A stretch of DNA of 64,000 bases, taken from assembly GCA_002101905.1 (NCBI GenBank), contig LQPU01000032.1:310001-374000 (forward strand), in the 5' to 3' direction. Under the pieces are notes generated by a model. That model ran no database searches. It was not told where the DNA came from and was given only the letters and a program-made list of their open reading frames with translations. Below are positions 1-9,090 of this stretch, in pieces (the first letter of the stretch is position 1; each line of letters starts with the position of its first letter). Origin of the DNA: Mycobacterium shimoidei. Its GTDB lineage: Bacteria; Actinomycetota; Actinomycetes; Mycobacteriales; Mycobacteriaceae. The translations under genes were made by a program, and so were the position numbers.

Positions 1-2
1 CC

Positions 3-1127
3 GTGCCGGTCCCCGAATACAGCAGTGTCGCCATCATCGGCGTCGATGGTGACCGCACCGCCTATGACGCGCTCTACAACCCCGCCGCGGCGCAAGTTTT
101 GCTGTCGCTCATCGACAGCTCCGCGGTGCGCGACGTCGTCACATTCACCAAGGAGCCCGATGTCACGCTGCCGCTGGACGCGCCGGCGCGAATCTCGGAC
201 GCTGAGCAAACCAACACCAGCGTGATCTTCGAGCGCGAAGCCATCCTCAAGGTGTTTCGCCGCGTCACCCCCGGAATCAACCCCGACATCGAATTGAACC
301 GGGTGTTGGGCCGCGCCGGAAACCCGCACGTCGCCCGCCTGCTCGGTGTCTACGAAATCGCCGGTGACGGCCCGATTCCGCTCGGCATGGCGACTGCCTA
401 CGCGAGCAACTCGGCCGAAGGCTGGGCGATGGCCAACGCCAGCGTGCGTGATCTGTTCGCCGAGGGGGACCTGTATGCCTACGAGGTAGGCGGCGACTTC
501 GCGGGCGAGTCCTACCGGCTCGGAGAGGCCGTCGCCTCGGTGCATGCCACCCTGGCAGAGCAGCTGGGCACCGCGCAGGCGACGTTCCCGGTCGACACCG
601 CGCTGGCACGGCTGGCGTCGACGGCTGCGTCCGTGCCGGAGCTGGCGCAGTACGTCCCGACGATCGAGGAACGGTTCCGCAAGCTTGCCGACGAGACGAT
701 CACGGTGCAGCGAGTGCACGGAGACCTGCACCTGGGCCAAGTGCTGCGCACACCGGAGACCTGGCTGTTGATCGACTTCGAAGGTGAGCCCGGACAACCC
801 CTCGACGAGCGACGCGCGCCGGATTCGCCGTTGCGCGACGTCGCCGGCGTGCTGCGCTCCTACGAGTACGCCGCCTACGGGCCACTGATCGATCAGGAGG
901 ACGACAAGCAGCTTGCTGCCCGGGCCCGCGAATGGGTGGAGCGAAACCACACCGCGTTCTGCGACGGTTATACGGCGGCGTCCGGGGTCGACCCGCGCGA
1001 GTCGCCGTTGCTGCTGGCGGGATACGAACTCGACAAGGCGGTGTATGAAACCGGTTACGAGTCTCGCCACCGGCCCAGCTGGCTACCGATCCCGCTGCGG
1101 TCGATTGCCAGGCTGACCGCCGTCTAG
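3..1127 (+). CDS. mak: Maltokinase, C-terminal part (5' end outside window)
   Basis: This is the last 374 residues of maltokinase, which phosphorylates maltose to maltose-1-phosphate for the GlgE alpha-glucan pathway. The frame is open to the left edge, and the family is about 455 residues long, so about 80 N-terminal residues are missing. The phosphotransferase-like active site is visible: an HGDLHLGQ catalytic loop near visible residue 239 and a DFEGEP metal-binding motif near 257. The gene is followed convergently by fbpC, as in M. tuberculosis (Rv0127 and Rv0129c), although no counterpart of the membrane gene Rv0128 lies between them. The identification rests on motifs and synteny. Confidence 0.93.
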   Translation: MPVPEYSSVAIIGVDGDRTAYDALYNPAAAQVLLSLIDSSAVRDVVTFTKEPDVTLPLDAPARISDAEQTNTSVIFEREAILKVFRRVTPGINPDIELNRVLGRAGNPHVARLLGVYEIAGDGPIPLGMATAYASNSAEGWAMANASVRDLFAEGDLYAYEVGGDFAGESYRLGEAVASVHATLAEQLGTAQATFPVDTALARLASTAASVPELAQYVPTIEERFRKLADETITVQRVHGDLHLGQVLRTPETWLLIDFEGEPGQPLDERRAPDSPLRDVAGVLRSYEYAAYGPLIDQEDDKQLAARAREWVERNHTAFCDGYTAASGVDPRESPLLLAGYELDKAVYETGYESRHRPSWLPIPLRSIARLTAV

Positions 1128-1143
1128 CACGCGCCGAAACGAA

Positions 1144-1178
1144 ATCGGCAGCAGCGCCGGGGGAGCGCTGCTGCCGAT
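1144..1178. terminator. Bidirectional hairpin terminator between mak and fbpC
   Basis: A perfect 14-bp inverted repeat (1144-1157 with 1165-1178, arm ATCGGCAGCAGCGC) encloses a 7-base loop CGGGGGA. It sits in the short gap between two convergent stop codons, the place where a terminator serving both strands is expected. There is no T-run, which is common for mycobacterial intrinsic terminators. Confidence 0.8.
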
Positions 1179-1196
1179 GTCTCGGTGGTGATGCCG

Positions 1197-2252
<1,056 letters not shown>

Positions 2253-2410
2253 TCAAACACAGCAGAACCCCTACTCCCGGTTGCCGCCTCGGGGTGGGAC
2301 ATCGCGGTTGGCTAACGATTAAATGACAGCGCGGACTCTCGAAGATAACGAGTGTGTTTCGACAGCCTGCTCCAGCTCGAAATAGCCTGTCTAACAAGAT
2401 ATTTAGTGAA

Positions 2411-2908
2411 TCATTTGGCAATGGGATGCAAAACGACGCTGGTCAGCACACCGTTGTCAGCGGTGGCGGTCATGTAGGTGCAGTGCGGTTGGCGACGGCG
2501 ATCAGTCGGCGAGCCCGGATTAAGCAGTCGTAGACCGGTTTTCGTTGTGGTGTCCCACGGGATATGGCTGTGACCGAAAACCAGCACCTCGGTATCGGGA
2601 TAGAGCCGAGACATTCGCGCCTCGCGCCCGGTCGCCGGTCCGGTTTCGTGAACCACCGTGAAATGCAGTCCGCCCAGCATCGCATCGGCACGTTCGGGAA
2701 GTCGAGCGCGCAGTTCCGGGCCGTCGTTGTTTCCCCAACACGCAACCAGCCTGGCCGCCTTGTCTCGCAGGGAGTCGAGCAGTTCCGGCGCCACCCAGTC
2801 ACCAGCATGCAGAACGACATCGGCCTTGCTCACCTCATCCCACACCTGCGCCGGCAGATCCCGGGCGCGCAGCGGGACGTGCGTATCGGCCAGGAGCAAC
2901 AGCCTCAC
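2411..2908 (-). CDS. YfcE/MJ0936-type metallophosphoesterase
   Basis: A 165-residue small calcineurin-like phosphoesterase with the full metal-binding motif set: an N-terminal DTH, then HAGDW, a GNND loop, a VVHETG motif and a closing FGHSHIPW. These folds hydrolyse phosphodiesters or phosphomonoesters with two bound metals. The physiological substrate is unknown. It starts with GTG, 11 nt after the small gene 2920-3093 on the same strand, so the two probably form a two-gene transcript. No signal peptide is seen, so it should be cytoplasmic. Confidence 0.85.
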   Translation of the reverse strand: MRLLLLADTHVPLRARDLPAQVWDEVSKADVVLHAGDWVAPELLDSLRDKAARLVACWGNNDGPELRARLPERADAMLGGLHFTVVHETGPATGREARMSRLYPDTEVLVFGHSHIPWDTTTKTGLRLLNPGSPTDRRRQPHCTYMTATADNGVLTSVVLHPIAK

Positions 2909-2919
2909 GCGGGGCTAGG

Positions 2920-3093
2920 TTAGCGGTCGCTGCTGCGGGCCTCGGCGCCGGTTTCGCCGACGTCGAGAGCGTCGTCGGACGCGGTTCGCCCGACGTACTT
3001 GCCGTCGTCGTCGCCTTCACCGGCCCGCGAGCGTGCCTCGTGAGACTCGGATTGGACGTCCGACTCGGTTCTTTGACCCTTCGGTTCAGCCAT
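2920..3093 (-). CDS. Small hydrophilic charged protein, unknown function
   Basis: A 57-residue protein starting MAEPKGQRTES and rich in Asp, Glu, Ser and Arg, with no hydrophobic segment; it is probably disordered. The ATG at 3093 is chosen over an upstream in-frame codon because the hydrophilic composition begins there. It lies 11 nt before the phosphoesterase and divergent from htdZ with a 54-bp gap. I do not recognise a family; that it is a real gene is inferred from the tight spacing and lack of competing frames. Confidence 0.55.
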   Translation of the reverse strand: MAEPKGQRTESDVQSESHEARSRAGEGDDDGKYVGRTASDDALDVGETGAEARSSDR

Positions 3094-3147
3094 GGTGAGG
3101 TGGTTACCCGCGCCCGGAGCTTGATGAAACACCGCTAGGGTTAGCCC

Positions 3148-3603
3148 ATGCGCACATTCGAGTCAGTCGCCGACCTCGCCGGCGCAACTGGACAAACCCT
3201 CGGCCACAGCGAGTGGGTCACCATCACTCAGGAAGACGTCAACCTGTTCGCGGACGCCACCGGTGATCACCAGTGGATCCATGTCGACCCAGAAAGAGCG
3301 GCGGCCGGTCCGTTCGGCACTACCATCGCGCACGGCTTCATGACGCTGGCTCTGCTGCCACGCCTGCAGCACCAGATCTACACCGTCAACGGTATCAAGT
3401 TGGCAATTAACTACGGGCTCAACAAAGTTCGCTTCCCCGCACCGGTACCGGTAGGGTCGAAGGTGCGCGCGGAAACGTCGCTGGTCAGCGTCGAGGACCT
3501 CGGCAATGGCGCGGTGCAGGCCGTGATGTCCACCGTCGTCGAAATCGAGGGATCGAGCAAGCCGGCGTGCGTGGCGGAGAGCATCGTCCGCTATATCTCG
3601 TAG
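3148..3603 (+). CDS. htdZ: MaoC-like (R)-specific enoyl-CoA hydratase
   Basis: A 151-residue single hotdog-domain hydratase. It carries the hydratase-2 motif in DATGDHQWIHVDPERA (near residues 36-51), with the Asp/His catalytic pair, followed by the GPFGTTIAHGFMTLALLP segment typical of the R-hydratase fold. Such enzymes add water to trans-2-enoyl-CoA to give (3R)-hydroxyacyl-CoA. Length and position after fbpC match Rv0130 (HtdZ). It is followed after 8 nt by an alpha/beta hydrolase on the same strand, suggesting cotranscription. Confidence 0.9.
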   Translation: MRTFESVADLAGATGQTLGHSEWVTITQEDVNLFADATGDHQWIHVDPERAAAGPFGTTIAHGFMTLALLPRLQHQIYTVNGIKLAINYGLNKVRFPAPVPVGSKVRAETSLVSVEDLGNGAVQAVMSTVVEIEGSSKPACVAESIVRYIS

Positions 3604-3611
3604 CTCATGCC

Positions 3612-4514
3612 ATGGACGCTGAACTGGCACGCTGGCTGGCCGCCGGCAAGCATTTCGACTACCTCGGCTTCGACATCTTCTACCGGATGGAGGGCAGCGG
3701 ACCTCCGCTGCTACTTGTCCACGGCTATCCGTTCAACTCTTTCGACTGGGCGCTGATCTGGCCGACCCTGACGCAACGATTCACCGTCATCGCGCCCGAC
3801 ATGATCGGCATGGGATTCTCGGCGAAACCGGTTGCCTACGAATACTCCGTGCACGACCACGCCGACATGCACGAGGCGCTTCTGGCCCACCTGAACATCG
3901 ACGACGCCCACATCCTGGCCCACGACATCGGTGATTCGGTAGGCCAGGAACTGTTGGCCCGACACGAGTTTGGTTCCCAGACCAACGGCGGTTTGCGCAT
4001 TCGCTCGATCACCTGGCTCAACGGAGGCATGTTCGTCGAGACCTACACACCGCGGGTGGCGCAGAAGCTGATGTCGCGCACGCCGTTGGGTGACATCTTC
4101 AGCCGTGTGCAGAACAGCGCATTGTCGCGTCGGCTGCTCGAACCGACGCTGCGGGAAATGTTCGGCCCCAACACCAAACCGACGCGCCACATGATGGACG
4201 TGTTCAACCAGATCTTGGATTACAACGACGGTCGCCGGGTGCTGCACAAGGTCGGCCGCTTCATCAACGACCGCTACACCCACCGGAACCGGTGGGTGCG
4301 CGCCATGCGGCAGACCGCGGTTCCGATGCGATTGATCGACGGGCCGGTCGACCCTAACTCGGGTGCACACATGGCGCGCCGCTACGCGGAGGTGATACCC
4401 CACCCCGATGTGGTGATGCTGGCCGACGACATCGGGCATTGGCCGCAACTTGAGGCGCCCGATGCGGTGCTGACCCACTTTCTGGCCCACATCGACCGCG
4501 TCACCGCCGGTTGA
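3612..4514 (+). CDS. Alpha/beta hydrolase, haloalkane dehalogenase/epoxide hydrolase-like
   Basis: A 300-residue hydrolase. An HGYPFNSFDW oxyanion motif occurs near residue 40. The nucleophile position reads HDIGDSVG, so the nucleophile is Asp as in dehalogenases and epoxide hydrolases rather than Ser. A GHWPQLEAPD histidine motif closes the triad near the C-terminus. The ATG at 3612 follows htdZ by 8 nt, and an earlier in-frame start would run into htdZ. The substrate is not predictable. M. tuberculosis has no counterpart between Rv0130 and Rv0131c, so this is an extra gene at the locus. Confidence 0.8.
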   Translation: MDAELARWLAAGKHFDYLGFDIFYRMEGSGPPLLLVHGYPFNSFDWALIWPTLTQRFTVIAPDMIGMGFSAKPVAYEYSVHDHADMHEALLAHLNIDDAHILAHDIGDSVGQELLARHEFGSQTNGGLRIRSITWLNGGMFVETYTPRVAQKLMSRTPLGDIFSRVQNSALSRRLLEPTLREMFGPNTKPTRHMMDVFNQILDYNDGRRVLHKVGRFINDRYTHRNRWVRAMRQTAVPMRLIDGPVDPNSGAHMARRYAEVIPHPDVVMLADDIGHWPQLEAPDAVLTHFLAHIDRVTAG

Positions 4515-4526
4515 CCGCAGCCGCCG

Positions 4527-5816
4527 TCAGTATTCGGCGACCGCGTGCTCAAGTCGCTCGGCCAGCCGAGCTTGTGCTTCGGCCTTCCGCGTCGGGATAT
4601 GCTGAGATGGGAAAAGCGTTGACACAGGCTGATATTCGCGCAGCGTGCGACGGGCGACGGTCATCTTGTGCAGTTCGGTGGCGCCGTCGGCAATACCCAA
4701 TGACTCCGCAGCGAGCATCATCCTGACGAACGGCATTTCGTTAGATACGCCCAGCGCCCCGTGCAGGTGCATGGCGCGCTGCACGACGTCGTGCAGCACC
4801 TGCGGCATGGCCACCTTCACCGCCGCGATGTCGCGACGCACCTTCTGGTAATCGTGGTGCTTGTCGATCAGCCAGGCGGTGCGCAACACCAGCAGCCGGA
4901 ACTGTTCGATCTGAATCCAGCTGTCCGCGATCTTTTCCTGCGTCATCTGCAGATCGCCCAGCCGGCCGAACCGGGTTTGCCGTGACACGGCCCGCTCGCA
5001 CATCATGTCGAACGCACGACGGGCCAGTGCGATCGTGCGCATCGCATGATGGATGCGCCCGCCGCCGAGCCGGGTCTGCGCGATGGCGAACGCCTGCCCC
5101 TCGCCGCCGAGCAGGTGATCGGCGGGCACCCGCACGTCGGTGTAGCGGACATAGCCATGAGTGGCGTGCGAATCGGTGCCGACCCCCACATTGCGCACGA
5201 TCTCGATGCCGGGAGTCTCGGCCGGGACGATGAACAGCGACATCTTGTCGCGGGTGCGGGCGTCGGGGTTGGTGACCGCCATGACGATGAAAAACGTGGC
5301 GTGTTTGGCGTTGCTGGAGAACCACTTTTCGCCGTTGATCACCCACGAGTCGCTATCCCGTTCGGCGCGGGTGACGAACATCCCCGGATCTGATCCGCCC
5401 TGCGGTTCGGTCATCGAATAGCAGGAACTGATCTCGCCATCGAGCAGCGGCTGCAGATAACGCGCTTTTTGCGCCTCGGTGCCGAACAACGCGATGATCT
5501 CGGCGTTGCCAGAATCTGGTGCCTGGCAGCCGAACACCGACGGCGCCCACCGCGACCGGCCGAGGATTTCGTTGAGCAGCGCCAACTTGACCTGCCCGTA
5601 GCCTTGGCCGCCGAGTTCGGGCGTCAGGTGCGCGGCCCACAGTCCCTGGTCCTTCACCTTCTGCTGCAGCGGCCGCAGGATCGCCATCGTCTCGGGGTTT
5701 TTCTTGTCGTACGGATCGAGCGCCACCAAATCGAGCGGCTCGAGTTCGTCGACCATGAACTGTTCGACCCAATCCAGCTTGCGTTGATATTCGGGGTCAG
5801 TCTCGAAGTCCCACAT
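4527..5816 (-). CDS. fadE1: Acyl-CoA dehydrogenase FadE1
   Basis: A 429-residue acyl-CoA dehydrogenase, the FAD enzyme of the first beta-oxidation step. Visible signatures are CYSMTEPQGGSDPG for FAD and substrate binding near residue 135, a WVINGEKWFSSNA segment, and the C-terminal GALGVSNEMPFVRM and ADGATELHK segments of the FAD-binding dimer interface. Order and strand match Rv0131c. It converges on the hydrolase at 3612-4514 with a 12-bp gap. The next M. tuberculosis gene, fgd2, is missing here; a short tandem repeat occupies the position. Confidence 0.92.
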   Translation of the reverse strand: MWDFETDPEYQRKLDWVEQFMVDELEPLDLVALDPYDKKNPETMAILRPLQQKVKDQGLWAAHLTPELGGQGYGQVKLALLNEILGRSRWAPSVFGCQAPDSGNAEIIALFGTEAQKARYLQPLLDGEISSCYSMTEPQGGSDPGMFVTRAERDSDSWVINGEKWFSSNAKHATFFIVMAVTNPDARTRDKMSLFIVPAETPGIEIVRNVGVGTDSHATHGYVRYTDVRVPADHLLGGEGQAFAIAQTRLGGGRIHHAMRTIALARRAFDMMCERAVSRQTRFGRLGDLQMTQEKIADSWIQIEQFRLLVLRTAWLIDKHHDYQKVRRDIAAVKVAMPQVLHDVVQRAMHLHGALGVSNEMPFVRMMLAAESLGIADGATELHKMTVARRTLREYQPVSTLFPSQHIPTRKAEAQARLAERLEHAVAEY

Positions 5817-5832
5817 AGTCCGTCAGCGTAGG

Positions 5833-5940
5833 CCCCCTAGTGGCGACGCGCTGCGCCCGGCTGCGCCGCGCTTGCGATCGCCACGGGCCCCTAGTGGCGA
5901 CCCGCTGCGCCCGGCTGCGCCGCGCTTGCGATCGCCACGG
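5833..5940. repeat. Two tandem copies of a 54-bp GC-rich palindromic element
   Basis: Two nearly identical 54-bp units (5833-5886 and 5887-5940) differ at very few positions. Each begins CCCCTAGTGGCGAC and ends GATCGCCACGGG, so each is bounded by an inverted GTGGCGA/TCGCCAC pair and could fold into a hairpin. They fill the divergent gap between fadE1 and the acetyltransferase, where fgd2 lies in M. tuberculosis. Confidence 0.85.
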
Positions 5941-5958
5941 GGCCGCTAGCCTGGCGGG

Positions 5959-6573
5959 GTGACCATCCAGGCCCGGCCCGCAGGCAAACCCGACGTCGTC
6001 GAGTTATCGCACGTTCTCGGCAGGGCCTTCTACGACGACCCGGTGTCGATGTGGATCATGCCCGACGACAAGGCGCGCGAGACCCATCTGCGCAGGTTCT
6101 TCGCGGCGACGGCCCGCCATCATCACCTGGCCGGCGGCGGCGTGGAAGCAGCGAGCGACGGGTCGACGATCGGTGCCGCCGCGCTGTGGGATCCACCGGG
6201 CCGCTGGAAGCAACCGCTGCGTGAACAGTTGATGATCATGGCCTCGCTCATCCGCGGTTTCGGGTTGCGGCTGGCGGTGGGCCGCAAGGTCAGCGAGTTG
6301 CTCGACCTGATGAAAGAAAACCACCCCGAAGAGCCGCATTGGTACCTCGCCGCAATCGGCAGCGACCCGGCGGTCCGAGGCCAAGGCTTCGGGCAGGCCC
6401 TGATGCGGTCACGACTGGACCGATGCGACGCCGAACACTGCCCGGCGTATCTGGAATCGAGCAAGCCGGAAAACGTGCCGTACTACGAACGGTTCGGGTT
6501 CACCGTCACCGGCGAGCTCGTGGTTCCTCGGGGTGGGCCGACACTGTGGGCGATGTGGCGAGCGCCCAGGTAG
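5959..6573 (+). CDS. GNAT family N-acetyltransferase
   Basis: A 204-residue GNAT acyltransferase that would use acetyl-CoA; the acceptor is unknown. The acetyl-CoA pyrophosphate-binding motif A is seen as the AIGSDPAVRGQGFGQALM segment near residue 135, and the C-terminal YYERFGFTVTGE stretch is the usual closing beta-strand. The GTG start at 5959 lies just beyond the tandem repeat, which leaves very little room for a promoter outside the repeat. Position corresponds to Rv0133. Confidence 0.88.
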   Translation: MTIQARPAGKPDVVELSHVLGRAFYDDPVSMWIMPDDKARETHLRRFFAATARHHHLAGGGVEAASDGSTIGAAALWDPPGRWKQPLREQLMIMASLIRGFGLRLAVGRKVSELLDLMKENHPEEPHWYLAAIGSDPAVRGQGFGQALMRSRLDRCDAEHCPAYLESSKPENVPYYERFGFTVTGELVVPRGGPTLWAMWRAPR

Positions 6574-6604
6574 CGACGCCGCCGTTCTGGCGCGACGAAC
6601 AAGC

Positions 6605-7657
6605 TCAGGTCGTACGGGTGCTGTCGCGCAGCGTCGCCCGAAATTGCATCACCCGATAGGGCCAACCGCGGGCGGTGTTCCACTGGGACACCACCAACCC
6701 GACACCGCCGGCAACATCAAGCCGCGACCCCGGCAGCACATATCCCCCGTACAACTGTGCAACCCGGCTGCGAGCGTGATCCTCAGTCTCCCAAGAGGTT
6801 CCGACGACCGGCAGCTGCAACGGCGCATCGCGCGCGCCGGTAGGTGATTCGATCACTCGGTAGCCCAGGGCGTACTTCGACGACAGGAACCCGCCGAGGA
6901 TCCACCTGCCAGAGGCCAGCCGCCGCAAGGACAGCTCGCCCCAGGTTTCACCGTCCGGCGTGATCGGGGTCGGATCGCTGCCCCACGACCAGCGACCCGA
7001 CCGGTATCCCCAGCCCCGGTAGCGCGAGGCGTCGCCGAGGTGCGCCGGACGCACCCGGCGAAGGATGACACCCTTGTCGCGCTGAAACCCGGTGGAAACC
7101 ACATACACCCAGCCGTCGTCGGGGTCGTAGTCCCACGACCAGCATTGGGCGTGGCCGTCATGCAAATCGGCCGGAAATTCGGTGCCGAGACGCTGCCACG
7201 AAATTGCGTTGTCCTCGGATCGCCACAACTCGGTCCACACCACGTTGCCGAAACCCCGGTTGACGATGGCGTGCAGATACAGCGCATCCTCGACCCGTAG
7301 CAGATCCGACGGGATCACCGTGCTGATGCCGCGGCGCATCCGGCCCGAGGCTGTGCTGCGATGCGGGTAATGCCACAGCTGGTGCGCGTAGTGCGGGTCT
7401 GGACCGCCGGCGCGCTGATATCGGATCGGCCGGGCGGCGTTCCCTGTTCCGATCAGGATCACCGGTGAACGCCAGTCGCCGTGGCCAACCTGGTTGCCGG
7501 AGAAGGTATCTCCGAACACCGACACCAGCTTTCCGTTGGGCGCGCGCACCGATGCGCCCAGATCTGCACAGGTGACTCCCCATCGGTCGGTGAGACCCGG
7601 ACCGGTGAGGTCAGCCAGCTTGCCGTCGGTGCGCCGACGCGAGCTCAGCTCGACCAC
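6605..7657 (-). CDS. DUF4185 domain protein, possible glycoside hydrolase
   Basis: A 350-residue protein whose repeated beta-strand pattern with FGDTF, a DLHDGHAQCWSWDYDPDDGWVYV-like blade and a GFLSSKYALGYRV blade resembles the DUF4185 five-bladed propeller fold. Characterised DUF4185 members are mycobacterial endo-D-arabinanases (family GH183), so cleavage of an arabinan is possible but unproven for this divergent protein. It has no signal peptide, unlike enzymes acting on the cell wall. It begins with GTG and overlaps the DUF427 gene by 13 nt, implying translational coupling. There is no counterpart between Rv0133 and Rv0134. Confidence 0.65.
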   Translation of the reverse strand: MVELSSRRRTDGKLADLTGPGLTDRWGVTCADLGASVRAPNGKLVSVFGDTFSGNQVGHGDWRSPVILIGTGNAARPIRYQRAGGPDPHYAHQLWHYPHRSTASGRMRRGISTVIPSDLLRVEDALYLHAIVNRGFGNVVWTELWRSEDNAISWQRLGTEFPADLHDGHAQCWSWDYDPDDGWVYVVSTGFQRDKGVILRRVRPAHLGDASRYRGWGYRSGRWSWGSDPTPITPDGETWGELSLRRLASGRWILGGFLSSKYALGYRVIESPTGARDAPLQLPVVGTSWETEDHARSRVAQLYGGYVLPGSRLDVAGGVGLVVSQWNTARGWPYRVMQFRATLRDSTRTT

Positions 7658-8322
7658 GGCGTGACCGGCCGTTCTTGGCGTTGACCGTCGACGATGACGT
7701 CCACCTTCTCGTTGAAGAAGGCGACACGCTCTCGCACCGGTTCGGCCTCCGGCAGCGGCGCGGGGTACGTCCAGGCCACGTCTTGGGGGCCGTCGGGCAC
7801 CGACAGGTACGACGCCCGGCCCTTGTAGGCGCAGTAGCTGACGGTGTCACTGGGTTCAAGGTCGACGACGACGTCCGCGCGCGGCAAGTAGTAGCGGATC
7901 GGCAGCCGCGTCTCGAACAGCAACAGCGCTTGCGACGATTCGGCCAGCAGTCGGCCATCATGCTCGATCCGGACGGGTCGGGTGCTGGACAAGATGTCGA
8001 TCCGGACGAAGGGGTCGTGCGGGTGAGCCACGATCGGCTCGTCCTCTTCACGCCAGTCGAAGGCGTTGAAATCCAGGATCAGATAGCCGGCCAGGTCGGG
8101 GTCGTCGCTGCGAACTGCGCTGCCGGGGTCCAACCGCGCCGAGACATCCCGCTCCGGTATCGCGTACGTCGGGACCAGTCGGCCCGGCTGCCAGACCAGC
8201 CGGCCATCGAGCGTGTCGGCGACCAACTGGCCGCTCTGATACACCCGCAGCCGCTTTTCGGTGGGCTCGTAGCGCAGCGATCCGAGCGCGTCGCCGAGCA
8301 GATCCCGCATCTTGATGGCCAT
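7645..8322 (-). CDS. Two-domain DUF427 protein
   Basis: A 225-residue protein with two DUF427 repeats. The C-terminal half contains the family signature SDTVSYCAYKGRASYLSV and VAWTYPAPLPEAEPVRERVAFFNEKVDV; the N-terminal half is a shorter degenerate copy (VRVYQSGQLV-type strand followed by a YAIPERDV stretch). The family has a compact beta fold and no established biochemical function. It is translationally coupled to the DUF4185 gene and lies 24 bp downstream of the TetR gene on the same strand. Two more DUF427 genes occur in this window, at 17763 and 42190. Confidence 0.82.
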   Translation of the reverse strand: MAIKMRDLLGDALGSLRYEPTEKRLRVYQSGQLVADTLDGRLVWQPGRLVPTYAIPERDVSARLDPGSAVRSDDPDLAGYLILDFNAFDWREEDEPIVAHPHDPFVRIDILSSTRPVRIEHDGRLLAESSQALLLFETRLPIRYYLPRADVVVDLEPSDTVSYCAYKGRASYLSVPDGPQDVAWTYPAPLPEAEPVRERVAFFNEKVDVIVDGQRQERPVTPWSS

Positions 8323-8346
8323 CCACCCATCATCACCCGGGCGCCG

Positions 8347-9021
8347 TTACGGGTTGCTGCGCCAACCCGCGACACCGACCGCGATCATCCGCAACTGCTT
8401 GATCGCGGTCCGCCTGATCTCATCGATCGCCTCGGCGCCCTGGGCGTCCTCGATCGCTTCGGCGACCACGATCATCGAGTTGACGAACAGGGTGGCCAGC
8501 ACGTTGAGGTCCTCGGTGCTCCAGGTATTCGGGCCGTTGAAGCGCGCCAGGTCGGTTGCCAGCTCTGAAGTGATGAGCCGAAGTTCGGTGCGAATCGCAT
8601 AGCGCAATACCGTGACGCCGCTGGCCCGCTCCCGGTAGATGAAGCGCCAGTGCTCGCGGCGTTCGGTGATGCTGGCGATCACGATCTCGACCGACGACTC
8701 GATGACCCGATTGGGGTCGAGCTTGCCGGCGCGGGCACCGCGGAGCATGTCGCGCAGCGTTCGAAACGACTCGTCGATGAGCACCAGCCCGAGCGCCTCC
8801 ATCGACTCGAAATGACGGTAGAACGCCGCCGGCACGATCCCGGCCTCCCGGGTCACTTCCCGCAAGCTCAGGCTTCCGAAGCCGCGATCGCTGAGCAGTT
8901 TGAGCGCGGCGGCGATGATGGCACGCCGGGTCGCCTCCTTGCGCTCCTCCCGGGACAGGCTTTCTCGGTGGTGGTCGCGCCCCGACCGACGTGACCGTGA
9001 GCTGGGCGTACGACTGTTCAC
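8347..9021 (-). CDS. TetR regulator divergent from desaturase operon (DesT-like)
   Basis: A 224-residue TetR repressor. An N-terminal helix-turn-helix reads FGSLSLREVTREAGIVPAAFYRHF around residues 50-75, and the rest is an all-helical ligand domain. I place the start at the GTG at 9021 because a longer frame would run through the shared promoter region. It is divergent from a ferredoxin-reductase/desaturase pair, the arrangement of the Pseudomonas DesT system, where the regulator senses the saturated/unsaturated acyl-CoA balance. A perfect 6-3-6 palindrome overlaps its start codon, consistent with autoregulation and control of the desaturase genes. The ligand is inferred. Confidence 0.83.
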   Translation of the reverse strand: MNSRTPSSRSRRSGRDHHRESLSREERKEATRRAIIAAALKLLSDRGFGSLSLREVTREAGIVPAAFYRHFESMEALGLVLIDESFRTLRDMLRGARAGKLDPNRVIESSVEIVIASITERREHWRFIYRERASGVTVLRYAIRTELRLITSELATDLARFNGPNTWSTEDLNVLATLFVNSMIVVAEAIEDAQGAEAIDEIRRTAIKQLRMIAVGVAGWRSNP

Positions 9022-9030
9022 CGTGTGAAC
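9016..9030. promoter_or_regulatory. Palindromic operator for the divergent TetR
   Basis: GTTCAC-CGT-GTGAAC is a perfect inverted repeat of 6-bp arms with a 3-bp centre. It covers the GTG start codon of the TetR gene and lies about 60 bp upstream of the reductase ATG. Location in the divergent promoter makes binding by the adjacent TetR the simplest reading. Confidence 0.65.
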
Positions 9031-9090
9031 CCTACCACAATGCAGCTCGAATGCTTGACGACCTGCATTATCACGCAGCATGGTGTACAG

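Noticed and set aside
5833-5940. CRISPR array
   Set aside because: Only two directly abutting copies with no unique spacers and no cas genes.
9055-9083. A SigA promoter for the ferredoxin reductase (TTGACG at 9055)
   Set aside because: No convincing -10 hexamer at 16-18 bp; the start site cannot be fixed from sequence.
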